Shown here one piece after another: positions 44,675 to 53,894 of a stretch of 64,000 nucleotides of DNA (its first letter is position 1; each line of letters starts with the position of its first letter). The DNA lies in NCBI GenBank assembly GCA_964501265.1, contig CAZCSK010000002.1:1-64000 (forward strand), in the 5' to 3' direction. The translations under genes and the position numbers were made by a program. Under the pieces are notes generated by a model. The model saw only the letters and a program-made list of their open reading frames with translations. It ran no database searches and was not told where the DNA came from. Origin of the DNA: CAZCSK01 sp964501265 (GTDB lineage: Bacteria > Actinomycetota > CADDZG01 > JAHWKV01).

Positions 44675-46290
44675 ACAGGGATATCACCGGTGAGCTGCCT
44701 GAATTTCCTGGCTCCTGCGTCCCAGTCCCCGAGGCGAATTGCACCGGCTCCGTCGTGCCGGGTAGCGGTGGTGCGCATCAGGTAGGTACCGGCCGACTTG
44801 ATCAAACCGGTATTCGCGACCCCCGTCAGCCACGCGTCGAGGCTCAAGTTCTTTCCTGCAGCATTGAAGGCGGCCAGGTGATACCAGGCCGTGTCGCAGT
44901 AGATTGGAATCACACCTTCCTTGGAGTTGGCTGTGTCATCCGAACCGCCGAATGTCTCTCCGGCCTTTTGGAAGATGGTCTTGCATTCCTGAAAGGCGGC
45001 AGGGCGAATTTCGAAGTCTCCTGGGTCATTTGATACCAGTACTGATGCAGGGAACTGGTTGTAGTACTTCGGGTCGCCTGTGTTGTTGCTCCAATAGTCC
45101 TTCATGAAGCTCGGGCAGTCGAGCGAGTTGAGACCGAGACGCGGGTGAAAGTTTTGATCCTCCGCCCCTTGGGCGTAGAACGTCGACAGACGACAACCCT
45201 GCTGTGAAGACAGGAACATCACGTGGGTGCACGGTCCGGGAGGTGTCCCCGGGACCGAGTTGGTGGCGGTGTGGGTGCTTTTGCAGTTAAGGACCGCGCT
45301 GGCGGCTTCTGTGGCATCGTCGAGCTGCTCTGCGAGGTTGGTGCCCGAGTGAGTGGCTTCGAACTCGCACCCGTCGCAGAGAGCAAGACCGTGCCTTGCC
45401 AGGGCCTTCTTCAAGGCGGCCGCGGCCGCAAGGTAGGACGGGTATTGGTAGCGGAGCAGGGCGATCCTCGGCTTGCCATCGACGCATGAAAGATCTTGCT
45501 TGGAGTCGGGGCGGCACGACTGAAAGTAGCCCTGCTCCCATAGCTGATCCACCACGAACGTGGCCAGGCGGTCCAGAGCGGCGCTGTTGTGCTCGACATA
45601 CCAGGGGTAGTCCTTGAAGGTTTTGGCATAAGAGTCGCCCGAGCCGGAACCGACCATGGCAACGTTCGCCTTGGTCAAGCAGGACCTAAGAACGTCGGGT
45701 CCGGTGGTCCATACGAGGAAGACTTTGTTGTCCCGAGTCCAGTGGGAGCACATCTCATCGTACATAGCGTCGCCCTTCGAGAGGGCGTTCTCTTCAGAAG
45801 TGGCATAGGGGACCAGCTTTACTTTGCGTCCGAACGGTGGTTTCTTGTTGACCTCCGCAGCCATCGTCTCCCAGCCTCGTTTCTGATTTACTTGGCCGAT
45901 GCCGCCGAAGCCTGCAGCGTTATTGGCGTTCCCTGGATTCGTGACGTAGAAAATTCCGACCGCCATCTCAGTGGCTGAGATCGGAATGTCCTCGCCCACC
46001 GTTCCGCCGGCCGAAGAGCCGCCCTTTTGGGCAGTCTTGCCTTTCGGGACGGCGCCCGCTGTTCCCGTCTGGGCCGCACCATCAGGTGCGGCTGAACTCT
46101 CCCCAGGCGTGAGTTCTTCCTGAGCACCTTCGGGTCCGCTGGCCACGTCGCCGGTTGTAACCCTCGGGGCATCCGTACCGCCGGAAAGCGCGAGGAGGGC
46201 CAAAAGAATCGTTGTGACGACGGTCACGAAGAGATAGCGCCTGTTTTCAGGCGCGCGGAGCAAATCGAGAATCTTTTTGGGCGATACCAT
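44671..46290 (-). CDS. membrane-anchored periplasmic-binding type I solute-binding protein
   Basis: I chose the ATG at 46290 because TATAAT lies 7 nt upstream, which would make a leaderless mRNA; an in-frame ATG at 46308 is the alternative. The 539-residue protein has a single membrane helix near 20-37 (YLFVTVVTTILLALLALS), then a linker of 70 residues rich in Gly, Ala and Glu, then a type I binding-protein fold (IPISATEMAVGIFYVTNPGN, VFLVWTTGPDVLRSCLTKANVA in parts). It has many cysteines (CDGCEFE, CPSF, CKTIF), unlike classic LivJ. It is the first gene of the fusion importer operon and supplies substrate. Substrate unknown. Confidence 0.82.
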   Translation of the reverse strand: MVSPKKILDLLRAPENRRYLFVTVVTTILLALLALSGGTDAPRVTTGDVASGPEGAQEELTPGESSAAPDGAAQTGTAGAVPKGKTAQKGGSSAGGTVGEDIPISATEMAVGIFYVTNPGNANNAAGFGGIGQVNQKRGWETMAAEVNKKPPFGRKVKLVPYATSEENALSKGDAMYDEMCSHWTRDNKVFLVWTTGPDVLRSCLTKANVAMVGSGSGDSYAKTFKDYPWYVEHNSAALDRLATFVVDQLWEQGYFQSCRPDSKQDLSCVDGKPRIALLRYQYPSYLAAAAALKKALARHGLALCDGCEFEATHSGTNLAEQLDDATEAASAVLNCKSTHTATNSVPGTPPGPCTHVMFLSSQQGCRLSTFYAQGAEDQNFHPRLGLNSLDCPSFMKDYWSNNTGDPKYYNQFPASVLVSNDPGDFEIRPAAFQECKTIFQKAGETFGGSDDTANSKEGVIPIYCDTAWYHLAAFNAAGKNLSLDAWLTGVANTGLIKSAGTYLMRTTATRHDGAGAIRLGDWDAGARKFRQLTGDIPV

Positions 46291-46303
46291 TCCCGCGATT
46301 ATA
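46291..46303 (-). promoter_or_regulatory. probable -10 element for a leaderless importer-operon transcript
   Basis: On the minus strand, TATAAT (46303-46298) is followed by CGCGGGA and then the ATG at 46290. The 7-nt distance places the transcription start at or next to the A of the start codon. Leaderless mRNAs are common in actinobacteria. No good -35 hexamer is seen 17 bp upstream. Confidence 0.45.
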
Positions 46304-46344
46304 GGCATCCAACCCTGGCCGTTCTTCGTGTGTATTTGAGAAAC

Positions 46345-46374
46345 TTGGCACCTTGGTTCGTAGTCGCCTACTAT
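46345..46374 (+). promoter_or_regulatory. promoter of the PucR-type gene
   Basis: TTGGCA (46345-46350) and TACTAT (46369-46374) are separated by 18 bp, close to the sigma-70/sigma-A consensus. It points toward the PucR gene at 46449 and lies within the 158-bp divergent region shared with the importer operon. A regulator bound here could control both. Confidence 0.5.
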
Positions 46375-46448
46375 AGCGTTGTCTGGTTGCCTGTCGAATC
46401 AGACTAATGTACGGAAATCATTTCGTAGCCCCATCCAAGGAGGCAGGC

Positions 46449-48140
46449 GTGGCAAAAGCGGCGGTAAAGGTCCAAGAGCAGGCGCAGTCTTCGTCGACGG
46501 GGGCGAGGAAGACATCCAAGGCCCCCAAGAAGGTCATCTCACCACCAATACCACCCGAGAGCGCAGCAACCCTGACGCAACTAATTGAGGATTTGGGTGC
46601 CGGGATACTCAAGTTGATCTGCGCCCCGAAGGGCCTGGATGTTCGCGTTACGGAGCCGATAATTCACGACGCGGTCCTCGGGTCGCCGATAGAAGCCGGA
46701 GACATAGTTCTTGGGGTCGGACTGCGCGCCTCCGATCGAGGCGCATCTGCCCTCATCAAGCAGGCCGGCGCTCGGAGCGCCTCCGCCGTCGTATTAAAGG
46801 GGGACGACGTCGGAGAGCTTGCCGAGGTCGCCGACGCATCGGGGGTTGCGCTCATCGCGATTCAAACCGAGATGACCTGGAACCAAGCCCATTCATTGCT
46901 TCGCTCGACGATTGCGAGTGGAGGACCCATGCCGGAAACGAGAGTCGGCGGGATTCCCGTGGGCGACCTGTTCGCCCTCGCCAATGCCGTCGCGGCCATG
47001 GTGGGGGGCCCGACCACGATCGAAGACCCGCAGTCCCGAGTCCTTGCATTTTCGAGTCTCGACGAGCCAATCGACGAGCCTCGCCGTGAGGCGATCCTAG
47101 GAAGACATGTCCCCGCGCCCTGGATGAAGCGCCTTCACGAGGAGGGCGTCTTCCGAAAGCTGTGGTCTTCGACAGATGTCGTGAGCGTCGAACTTCCCGA
47201 CCCTGGTCTGGCTCGGCGACTTGCGATAGCGGTTCGGGCGGGAGGCGAGATTCTCGGATCGATTTGGGTTCAGGAAGGACAAAAGCGCCTAGACGCCACT
47301 GCGGAGGCGGCACTTCGAGAGGCGGCCCGTGTTTCCGCTTTGCATCTAATTCGCCATCGAGCCAGCGAGGATCTTGCCCGACAGGTGCGTGGCGAACTCG
47401 TGGGCAGTTTGTTGGAGGGACAAGGCCCCATCGAGCACGCGGCATCGCGGCTGGGGATCGAGCCCAGGTCTTCGTTCACCGTGATGGCCTTTGAGATCCA
47501 GTCGCACGAGGAGGCTGAGCTTGCGGTGCAGCGCGAGAGAGCTCTTGATCTCGTCTCGATCCACTGCGAGGCGTTGGGTCGGCGAGTCAGCTGTGTGGGA
47601 ATCGACCGAACGATCTACGCGCTGGTACCCACACCCGATTCCCTCAAACTTTCCCGCTTGCCTTTACTCGCCGAAACGATCATCCATCGTGCTGAGGAAG
47701 CGCTTCACACGAAACTGCGGGCGGGCATCGGATCCACGGTCTCGACCCTGCGGGAGACGCCCAGATCGCGCTTAGAGGCTGATCAGGTATTGCGCAGTCT
47801 GGCAACGGATCCGAACGCGAGGGCGGTCTCTGACATCCACGACATGCGAGCTCACACCATCCTGGTTGAACTTCAAGACCTAGCCGCGGAGCGGCCGCAC
47901 CTGCTGGCAGGCAAGGTTCAAACACTGGTGGACAACGACGAAGAAAAGGGAACTGCCTACGTGCAAACGCTCCGCGCCTTCCTCGATAACTTCGGGGATA
48001 TCACGCGAGCGGCAGATGACGTCAACGTTCATCCGAATACATTCCGCTACCGCATCCGGCGGCTGGTTGATCTTTCGGGCATCGACCTCGCCGACCCAGT
48101 GGAGAGGTTGGTCACGGAGCTTCAACTCCGCCTGATGTGA
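46449..48140 (+). CDS. PucR-family transcriptional regulator
   Basis: The GTG at 46449 is chosen, with AAGGAGG 5-6 nt upstream; an ATG at 46407 lacks a ribosome binding site. The protein has 563 residues. An N-terminal PucR-type region (AATLTQLIEDLGAGILKLIC and DIVLGVGLRA) is followed by a GAF-like middle and a C-terminal helix-turn-helix, GDITRAADDVNVHPNTFRYRIRRLVDLSG. In other bacteria PucR-type proteins control purine or amino-acid catabolism. It is divergent from the fusion importer and is its likely regulator. The first 35 residues are low complexity and basic. Confidence 0.85.
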   Translation: MAKAAVKVQEQAQSSSTGARKTSKAPKKVISPPIPPESAATLTQLIEDLGAGILKLICAPKGLDVRVTEPIIHDAVLGSPIEAGDIVLGVGLRASDRGASALIKQAGARSASAVVLKGDDVGELAEVADASGVALIAIQTEMTWNQAHSLLRSTIASGGPMPETRVGGIPVGDLFALANAVAAMVGGPTTIEDPQSRVLAFSSLDEPIDEPRREAILGRHVPAPWMKRLHEEGVFRKLWSSTDVVSVELPDPGLARRLAIAVRAGGEILGSIWVQEGQKRLDATAEAALREAARVSALHLIRHRASEDLARQVRGELVGSLLEGQGPIEHAASRLGIEPRSSFTVMAFEIQSHEEAELAVQRERALDLVSIHCEALGRRVSCVGIDRTIYALVPTPDSLKLSRLPLLAETIIHRAEEALHTKLRAGIGSTVSTLRETPRSRLEADQVLRSLATDPNARAVSDIHDMRAHTILVELQDLAAERPHLLAGKVQTLVDNDEEKGTAYVQTLRAFLDNFGDITRAADDVNVHPNTFRYRIRRLVDLSGIDLADPVERLVTELQLRLM

Positions 48141-48147
48141 GCGGAGT

Positions 48148-49845
48148 TTACCCTTCCGCTTTTGGAGTAAAGACTCCCATTGGCTGAATGACCAGTTCTT
48201 TAACCGAGCCATCTTCAGCAAGTACGAACTCGCAGCTTTGGCCTTGGCTCCCCTTTGGTATGAACTTGAGGCCCCGTCCTGGAAGCAGGTCGGCGCCCGG
48301 CTGGCCTGCTGCCGCGACAGTCAGAACGCTCTCTCCTTTGAGGTCGACTACAACCTCAATCGGGCCCATCACGTAGGTGCCGGTCAAACCTCGCAGAACC
48401 TGGGGGTCCCGCCCGCGTGCATCGGGTTGACGTTCGAAACGAATCGGATCCACGGTTGCCTCGAAGGGAACCGTGAGCGAGACAACATCTCCTTCCGCAC
48501 TTGTTTGAAAGATTAGAGCAAAGTTGATCCCTTGATCGGTCAACTCGTGCCACAGCAAGTCAAATACATCGAAGTGCCGATGCTCGAGATCGATCTTGAG
48601 AACTCCGAACTCCGGCACCAGCTTGTCGCCTGAGACTTTGATGCTGAATCTTCCGTACCCGGGGTGATCGTAGTCACCCGCGTATTCCTCTAACGGACGC
48701 CGAAGCGGTGCTTCCTTGCGCACCGTTGCTGCGCGCGCCTTTTGGGCTCCGGCGAGGGCCGCATCTCTCTGTGTCTTGTTTCGTTCCTGCCACGGCAGGG
48801 GTTCTAGGCCCAGCAACTCGTCGAGTACACGATAGGAAATAACGGGCCCAAGCGAGCTGGACGTCGAGTTGGTCAGCACGACAAGGCCGATCCCGTCATC
48901 GGGCAGAAGCATCAGCTCAGTAAGGAACCCGTCGATGCCTCCCCCATGTTGGACTACCCGGTGGCCGCGATAACCGCCGACCATCCATCCAAGACCGTAA
49001 GCAATGGAAGAGACCTCAGGGAATTGACCGTCGCCTCCACCGAGCACCATCTGAGGTGACTGCATCAGTGCAACGGTGGCCGGGGAGATGACTTCCGAGC
49101 CTTCGTACCTACCTCCCGCGAGATTGACCTGTATCCATGCCAGCATTTCGGTCGTGCTTGAGTTGATGCTTCCCGCAGGACCCATTTGATGCATGATTCG
49201 GTACGGGATTTCCACAACCTTTCCATCTCTGCGTTCGTGGGCTTTCGAGAAGTCTGACGACCGTTTCATGTCGCTGACCTTGAAGTTCGTTTCGTCCATT
49301 CCAAGAGCCTTCAAGAGCCGCGTCGAAACGTAGTCTTCCCACGTCATGCCGGAAACGACTTCAACCAGATAGCCGGCCGTTAGATAACCGAGATTGCAGT
49401 ATTGAAAAACCTCGCGGATGTCGCGGCTTAGTGGGAGATATTGGAGTAGCCCTACTAATTCGGCCCGGGTCTTTTCAGGATTTCCCATCCAGGTAAATTC
49501 GTGACGCGGCAGGCCGCTTCGGTGAGATAGAAGATCCAATACAGTGATGCGCTCGGTTGCAACGGGGTCGTGGAGGCGAAAGCCCGGAATGTAGTCTCGA
49601 ACCGGCGTCCGCCAATCCACTAGACCATCGTCGACCATGGCCCCTACGGCCGCTGCCGTGAATGCTTTGGTCGTAGAGCCAATCGAAAACAACGTCCTGT
49701 TCGTGACGGGCAGGTTTTCCTTTGTGTCGCGCAAACCAAACCCCTGGTTAAGGACAACCTCATCGCCCTTAACTACGGCGACGGCGCATCCGGGAACTTC
49801 CCAATCTGCACGATGCTCTTCGATGAATTTAACGAGACTTTCCAT
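48148..49845 (-). CDS. serine beta-lactamase-like hydrolase (class C / PBP family)
   Basis: I chose the ATG at 49845, 5 nt after AAGGAGAG. The 565-residue protein has the beta-lactamase/DD-peptidase core: active serine in FSIGSTTKAFTAAAVGAM (SxxK), then QYCNLGYLTAGYL (YxN), and HGGGIDGFLTELML. There is no signal peptide at the N-terminus, so it is probably cytoplasmic, as in the EstB-type esterases and ClbP-like relatives. A C-terminal region of about 180 residues after the core is beta-rich (DUF3471-like). Substrate may be an ester, amide or D-peptide. It is convergent with the PucR gene. Confidence 0.85.
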   Translation of the reverse strand: MESLVKFIEEHRADWEVPGCAVAVVKGDEVVLNQGFGLRDTKENLPVTNRTLFSIGSTTKAFTAAAVGAMVDDGLVDWRTPVRDYIPGFRLHDPVATERITVLDLLSHRSGLPRHEFTWMGNPEKTRAELVGLLQYLPLSRDIREVFQYCNLGYLTAGYLVEVVSGMTWEDYVSTRLLKALGMDETNFKVSDMKRSSDFSKAHERRDGKVVEIPYRIMHQMGPAGSINSSTTEMLAWIQVNLAGGRYEGSEVISPATVALMQSPQMVLGGGDGQFPEVSSIAYGLGWMVGGYRGHRVVQHGGGIDGFLTELMLLPDDGIGLVVLTNSTSSSLGPVISYRVLDELLGLEPLPWQERNKTQRDAALAGAQKARAATVRKEAPLRRPLEEYAGDYDHPGYGRFSIKVSGDKLVPEFGVLKIDLEHRHFDVFDLLWHELTDQGINFALIFQTSAEGDVVSLTVPFEATVDPIRFERQPDARGRDPQVLRGLTGTYVMGPIEVVVDLKGESVLTVAAAGQPGADLLPGRGLKFIPKGSQGQSCEFVLAEDGSVKELVIQPMGVFTPKAEG

Positions 49846-50016
49846 TAGCACTCTCCTTGTGTTTTTGGGCGTGAAAACCCAGTCTCAAGTTACCTTGCCA
49901 AGTCTGAGACTTGGCCACCTCCAAATCATCGTGGAAACGCAAGAAGTAAGTCACTCGCGATTGTGCAGTCGGACTGCTCCTGGCGCCACCGGCGCAACTC
50001 TAGATAACATCGCCCT

Positions 50017-51435
50017 ATGCGCGTGATCGTTATAGGCGGCGGATGGGCAGGATTGTCCGCGACGCTGGCTCTTGGTAGGTCTGGGCACGAGATGACCCTT
50101 TTCGGGAGAGACTCAGTCGATCTGGGCGGCGAATGGACCGAAGCCTTCTCGTGGAAGCGTCCCGGGCTTCCACATTTCCACCTGCCGCATGCCTTCCTCG
50201 CAAGAGCCCACAAAGAGCTGCAACAGAATGCGCCCGATGTACTGAACAGCGTTCTGGCCCACGGCGGCTTCGAGGTCGATCTGAGTCAGAAGATCCCTGG
50301 GGGGCCCACCAAACCCGAAGATGAGGATCTAATCGCGGTGGGCGCACGGCGGCCTTTGCTCGAATGGGCTTTCCGCAGATCGCTCGCGGACGAGCCCAAC
50401 GCGCGGGTCGTCGGCGCCACCGAGGTAACCGGCTTGGCATTCATTGAAGGTCTCCCGCCGCGCGTAACCGGCGTTATCGTTGATGGCTCCGAGGTCCATG
50501 CCGACTTGGTCGTCGATGCGACAGGACGCAATTCGAAAGTACCGGAGTGGCTGGCCACTGCCGGAGTGAAGCTGCAGATCGAGTCTTCAGATTGCCAGAC
50601 GAACTACTATTGCCGCTACTTTAAATTTAAGGAAGGGGCCGACATGCCGAAAGGCCCCTGGCCCTTCGGTCCCCGGGCCGACACCGGTTACGGTGGTTAC
50701 AACACGTTTTATGGCGACAACGGGACCTTTGCCGTGATCCTGACCATCCCCAACTGGGACCGCGAGCTGCGGATTCTGCGCCACGAACAAGCGTGGATGC
50801 ATTTCGCTCGCTGCATGAACGGACTCGACTACCTCGTCGACGAGAACCATTCCGAGCCCATCACCGGAATCTTGCCGATGGGGAACCTTCACAACAGGAT
50901 CAACGACACGTTCCCCGAGGGAGATCCCGCAGTCCTGGGTCTGCAATCGATCGGAGACGCCTACGTTCACACCAACCCGATGCTTGCGTGGGGACTTTCC
51001 GTCTCGCTGATTCATGCGTTCGAGTTACCGCGAAGCATCGAGCGCACTAACGGAAATCCATATGACCTAGCCGCTGACTTCCGAAACAAGACATGGAGCG
51101 ACGCGCTTGCCTACTATCGGACGAGCACTGAACTCGACGGTTCCCGAAGCGCGCGCTGGCGGGGTGAACCCATCGATCCGCTATCGGCTGATTCGCCCAA
51201 AGCCTTATTCCTCGGAGTCGCTGGCGGCGTCGCAGGGATGAAGGACCCAGACATATTTCGAAGGACCACCCGAAGAGTGATGCTTCTGGATTCAGTCGAC
51301 GATCTCGAAAGCGATGCCGAAGCTCTCGCAATGATCGAGCAAACGGCTCGAGAAGTTGTAGCCGCGAACCCGCCGAAGGCGCCGGGCCCGTCCAGGCAAG
51401 AGCTTCTCCATCAGTTGTCGACTCTGTCCGCCTGA
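50017..51435 (+). CDS. FAD-dependent oxidoreductase
   Basis: The 472-residue flavoprotein starts with the FAD motif MRVIVIGGGWAGLSATLALG (1-20), and has ADLVVDATGRNSKVPEWLA about 165-183 and a late GDAYVHTNPMLAWGLSVSL with the FAD-contact Asp. The layout is that of the geranylgeranyl-reductase / halogenase / PHBH-type monooxygenases. The GDAYVHTNPMLAWG form, Thr-Asn-Pro after the Asp, resembles that superfamily. No ring-hydroxylase partner is near. Substrate unknown. The gene is monocistronic and divergent from the serine hydrolase gene. Confidence 0.72.
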   Translation: MRVIVIGGGWAGLSATLALGRSGHEMTLFGRDSVDLGGEWTEAFSWKRPGLPHFHLPHAFLARAHKELQQNAPDVLNSVLAHGGFEVDLSQKIPGGPTKPEDEDLIAVGARRPLLEWAFRRSLADEPNARVVGATEVTGLAFIEGLPPRVTGVIVDGSEVHADLVVDATGRNSKVPEWLATAGVKLQIESSDCQTNYYCRYFKFKEGADMPKGPWPFGPRADTGYGGYNTFYGDNGTFAVILTIPNWDRELRILRHEQAWMHFARCMNGLDYLVDENHSEPITGILPMGNLHNRINDTFPEGDPAVLGLQSIGDAYVHTNPMLAWGLSVSLIHAFELPRSIERTNGNPYDLAADFRNKTWSDALAYYRTSTELDGSRSARWRGEPIDPLSADSPKALFLGVAGGVAGMKDPDIFRRTTRRVMLLDSVDDLESDAEALAMIEQTAREVVAANPPKAPGPSRQELLHQLSTLSA

Positions 51436-51482
51436 TTCAAAGCAGGGACGCCTGTAACTCGGCGTTGCGGTAAGTTATCGGT

Positions 51483-51995
51483 ATGGGTGAAGAGAAAACC
51501 ACTTTCGGCGCGGGGTGCTTCTGGGGAGTCGAGTACGTCTTTCGCCGGGTCCCAGGTGTCATCGACGTCAAGGTCGGTTACAGCGGGGGGCCCATTCCTA
51601 ACCCCACTTACAAGCAAGTTTGCTCACGGAACACTGGGCATGCCGAGGTTGCCCAGGTTACCTTCGATCCAGAACGCATTGACTTCGAGCAGGTACTCGA
51701 CGTGTTTTGGGCGATGCACGATCCGACTCAGATCAATCGTCAGGGACCGGATGTCGGCGATCAGTACCGAAGCGTCATCTTCACGCACTCCGAAGACCAA
51801 CGACTTGTTGCAGAACAATCGCGAGATCGCGCGCAAAGCAGATTCAGCAAGCCCATCGTCACGCAGATCGTTCCATTGGAAAAGTTCTATGGGGGCGAGG
51901 ATTATCACCAGGCTTACTACGAGAAGAACGGGCACGAGCCCTACTGTCACGTCGTTCCCGTGAAGGAACTAGAGAGACTCGGCCTGGTCGGTTAG
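51483..51995 (+). CDS. msrA: peptide-methionine (S)-S-oxide reductase
   Basis: The 170-residue enzyme reduces S-methionine sulfoxide in proteins. The catalytic cysteine is in FGAGCFWGVEYVF (8-20), and the family segments VGYSGG, TGHAEVAQVTFDP and GGEDYHQAYYEKN are all present. There is no MsrB fusion. A recycling cysteine is seen near the C-terminus (EPYCHVV). It starts 47 nt after the oxidoreductase gene and overlaps the convergent gene at its stop. Confidence 0.95.
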   Translation: MGEEKTTFGAGCFWGVEYVFRRVPGVIDVKVGYSGGPIPNPTYKQVCSRNTGHAEVAQVTFDPERIDFEQVLDVFWAMHDPTQINRQGPDVGDQYRSVIFTHSEDQRLVAEQSRDRAQSRFSKPIVTQIVPLEKFYGGEDYHQAYYEKNGHEPYCHVVPVKELERLGLVG

Positions 51996-52450
51996 GAGAC
52001 CTCGTCGGCGTCAGGACCTAGATACACTTTCTCGCCGGCAAACTTCTCCGACTCTAGATCCCACGGGAAGTAAATGACGACCTGGAAACGCTTCGGTTTC
52101 CCGTCTGGATCCTTACCGGCCCAGGGGGCCTTGTGAGTACCGGTCACGTCGGCGACTTCGAATACTCCCTGGGGGCCAATCGTTATCTCCTGGAGGTCGA
52201 AGTGGATGTCGGGGAAGGCGGCTAGAAGCTCGGTGTAGAAACGGCGCGCGCCTTCGTGCCCCTCCCACCGCTGTCCCGTCCAGCAAAGCTCGTAAACACA
52301 GTCCGTCGACAAAGTCGCGATGAGCCCATCGAGGTCCCGGGCATCCTCAGCTTTGGAATGATCGATCCATAGTCCGCGAATCTTCTCGTAAAGCTCGGGT
52401 GTCGGCCGCCGCGCCAGCTTCTCCTTAATACCCTCTGCTATTTGTGGCAC
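51992..52450 (-). CDS. SnoaL-like/NTF2-fold protein
   Basis: The 152-residue protein has the SnoaL-like cone fold pattern: an N-terminal helix, IATLSTDCVYELCWTGQRW, EGARRFYTELLAAFPDIHFD, ITIGPQGVFEVADVTGTH and a beta end. This fold includes polyketide cyclases, ester cyclases and unknown small-molecule enzymes. The TGTHxxPWAG-like segment fits the ester cyclase subgroup. No biosynthetic cluster is beside it. Function unknown. Confidence 0.72.
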   Translation of the reverse strand: MPQIAEGIKEKLARRPTPELYEKIRGLWIDHSKAEDARDLDGLIATLSTDCVYELCWTGQRWEGHEGARRFYTELLAAFPDIHFDLQEITIGPQGVFEVADVTGTHKAPWAGKDPDGKPKRFQVVIYFPWDLESEKFAGEKVYLGPDADEVS

Positions 52451-52497
52451 GTGATATCTCCTTCGCCTGAGTCCTACATGCTACCGGTCGAGAGGCC

Positions 52498-53475
52498 CTA
52501 GGCGGAAGGAATCCCTTGTAGGAGTGGCTCTATCTCCTGTGCGGTGGCCACATTGTCCCAACGTGCAGCGACCTTTCCATCTGCCCCGATCAAGAAAAGC
52601 CATGGCTCGGTCGCGTCGTCGTTGCGGTAGATCCAATCGGCCGCCGCCTTGTTGATTTGCTTGTTCTCGAAGTCGCGCCACACCTCGATGTGGATGAAGT
52701 TCGCCCGATCCGGATACTTCTTCGCCAATACGGAAACCATGTCGGTGATCGGTCCGCAGAAGCGGCTCACACAGTAGACCGGGGTCGAGATCACGAGCAG
52801 GACCGGCCGCTTAGCAGCAATCGAGCCTGCCACGGTTTGCTTGTGAAGCTCGGGATCGGGGATCGTGTCGATCGACTCGGCCCGAGAGTCGAGCCCCTTC
52901 GGTGGTACATCTGAGGAAGAGATCGTGTGGTTCTCGGTACGAGGAGCGTCCTGACCAACCGCCGTCACCAGGTTCTTCTCCAAGACGCCGAACGTGGCGT
53001 CGCCAGTGCTCGTCCCAAGCCCCTTGATGTTGGCAAAGACCTGTGCCCCCCAGAAACCAGCACGATCAAATGCGACGTTGACCGAGTACACGCCGTTTGA
53101 GTCCAGTCCCGCCAGGATCTCGGGCTGATTTTTGATCTCGGGGGGAGAAGACCCCGAATCTGTGGGGATAGGAAGAAAGTGCGCGGTTACCGGTTCGCCC
53201 ACAACTTTCGCGGTGCCTTCGTCTTTCGTTCCCAAGAATGCGAAACGCAGAGTGATGGAACCGTGACCGACGAGCCGGTGATCGTTTGTCAGAACCCCGA
53301 TTATGAAACGCTGAGACTCTCCCACGGCCAGGTCGTAGCTTGCCACTTGTGGAGACAGATTCGTCTTCGCGCTGCTCGGGCTTTCAGGGCTCTTTGAGGA
53401 ACCTCCGCCTAACCCACAGGCGACTAGGGCGAACGTGGCCAGGAAAATGGTGAGCAGTCTTGAGCTCTTGTTCAC
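52498..53475 (-). CDS. lipoprotein with thioredoxin-like C-terminal domain
   Basis: The 325-residue protein starts with a lipoprotein signal (LLTIFLATFALVAC, lipid cysteine about 20). A beta-rich domain follows (SYDLAVGESQRFIIGVLTND, GVYSVNVAFDRAGFWGAQVF). From about 225 to the end it resembles a thioredoxin-like redox fold, with VLLVISTPVYCVSRFCGPIT carrying a CxxxxC pair rather than CxxC, then WLFLIGADGKVAARWD. It may be a disulfide or redox sensor on the outer face. It is co-directional with the membrane genes after it, with only 1 nt between. Confidence 0.72.
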   Translation of the reverse strand: MNKSSRLLTIFLATFALVACGLGGGSSKSPESPSSAKTNLSPQVASYDLAVGESQRFIIGVLTNDHRLVGHGSITLRFAFLGTKDEGTAKVVGEPVTAHFLPIPTDSGSSPPEIKNQPEILAGLDSNGVYSVNVAFDRAGFWGAQVFANIKGLGTSTGDATFGVLEKNLVTAVGQDAPRTENHTISSSDVPPKGLDSRAESIDTIPDPELHKQTVAGSIAAKRPVLLVISTPVYCVSRFCGPITDMVSVLAKKYPDRANFIHIEVWRDFENKQINKAAADWIYRNDDATEPWLFLIGADGKVAARWDNVATAQEIEPLLQGIPSA

Positions 53476-53476
53476 A

Positions 53477-53884
53477 TCAACTCCTTAAGCATGCGTGCGC
53501 TTCCTCACCGACCGCAACGAGTGAAACCTCTACAGCATGCTTGAGACCACGCAGCGATTGATCGAGATTACCCGATAGTGGATCTTGTTCCAGAACCCCC
53601 TCAACGGAGTACATCGCTTCGAGCAGGTCGGCAGCGGCAGAACGGTCAGCCAATGCAGTCTGCCTGGCGAGGTCGTGCAGCGGGCCGTGGATCTTCGTGC
53701 GAAACAGCGATTTGGCCTGCTGGGGATCTTGCGTCGAACGTTCGGCAGCACTGCAAAGATTCGACGAGAGATCGGAGTAACGGCCGGACCGCGATTTGTC
53801 CCTGTCGAGCATCTGAGCCGCGACAAGGGCGGCTAGTGTCACGACTGCGAGACCAATGACCAATGCCAATCGACCTCTCCTCAC
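53477..53884 (-). CDS. small single-span membrane protein of unknown function
   Basis: The start is uncertain. I used a GTG at 53884 that gives VRRGRLALVIGLAVV, a basic N-terminus followed by a membrane helix; a TTG at 53869 has a better ribosome binding site, AGGAGAGG, and the longer frame from 53968 overlaps the gene before it. The 135-residue protein has one helix (about 6-22) and a soluble part with two cysteines (SSNLCSAAE and EEAHACLRS). I do not recognise a family. It is in a run of five co-directional genes. Confidence 0.55.
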   Translation of the reverse strand: MRRGRLALVIGLAVVTLAALVAAQMLDRDKSRSGRYSDLSSNLCSAAERSTQDPQQAKSLFRTKIHGPLHDLARQTALADRSAAADLLEAMYSVEGVLEQDPLSGNLDQSLRGLKHAVEVSLVAVGEEAHACLRS

Positions 53885-53894
53885 TGGTTCATGT

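Noticed and set aside
46852..47445. Minus-strand frame of 197 codons opposite the PucR gene
   Set aside because: Arg/Pro-rich shadow of a conserved regulator.
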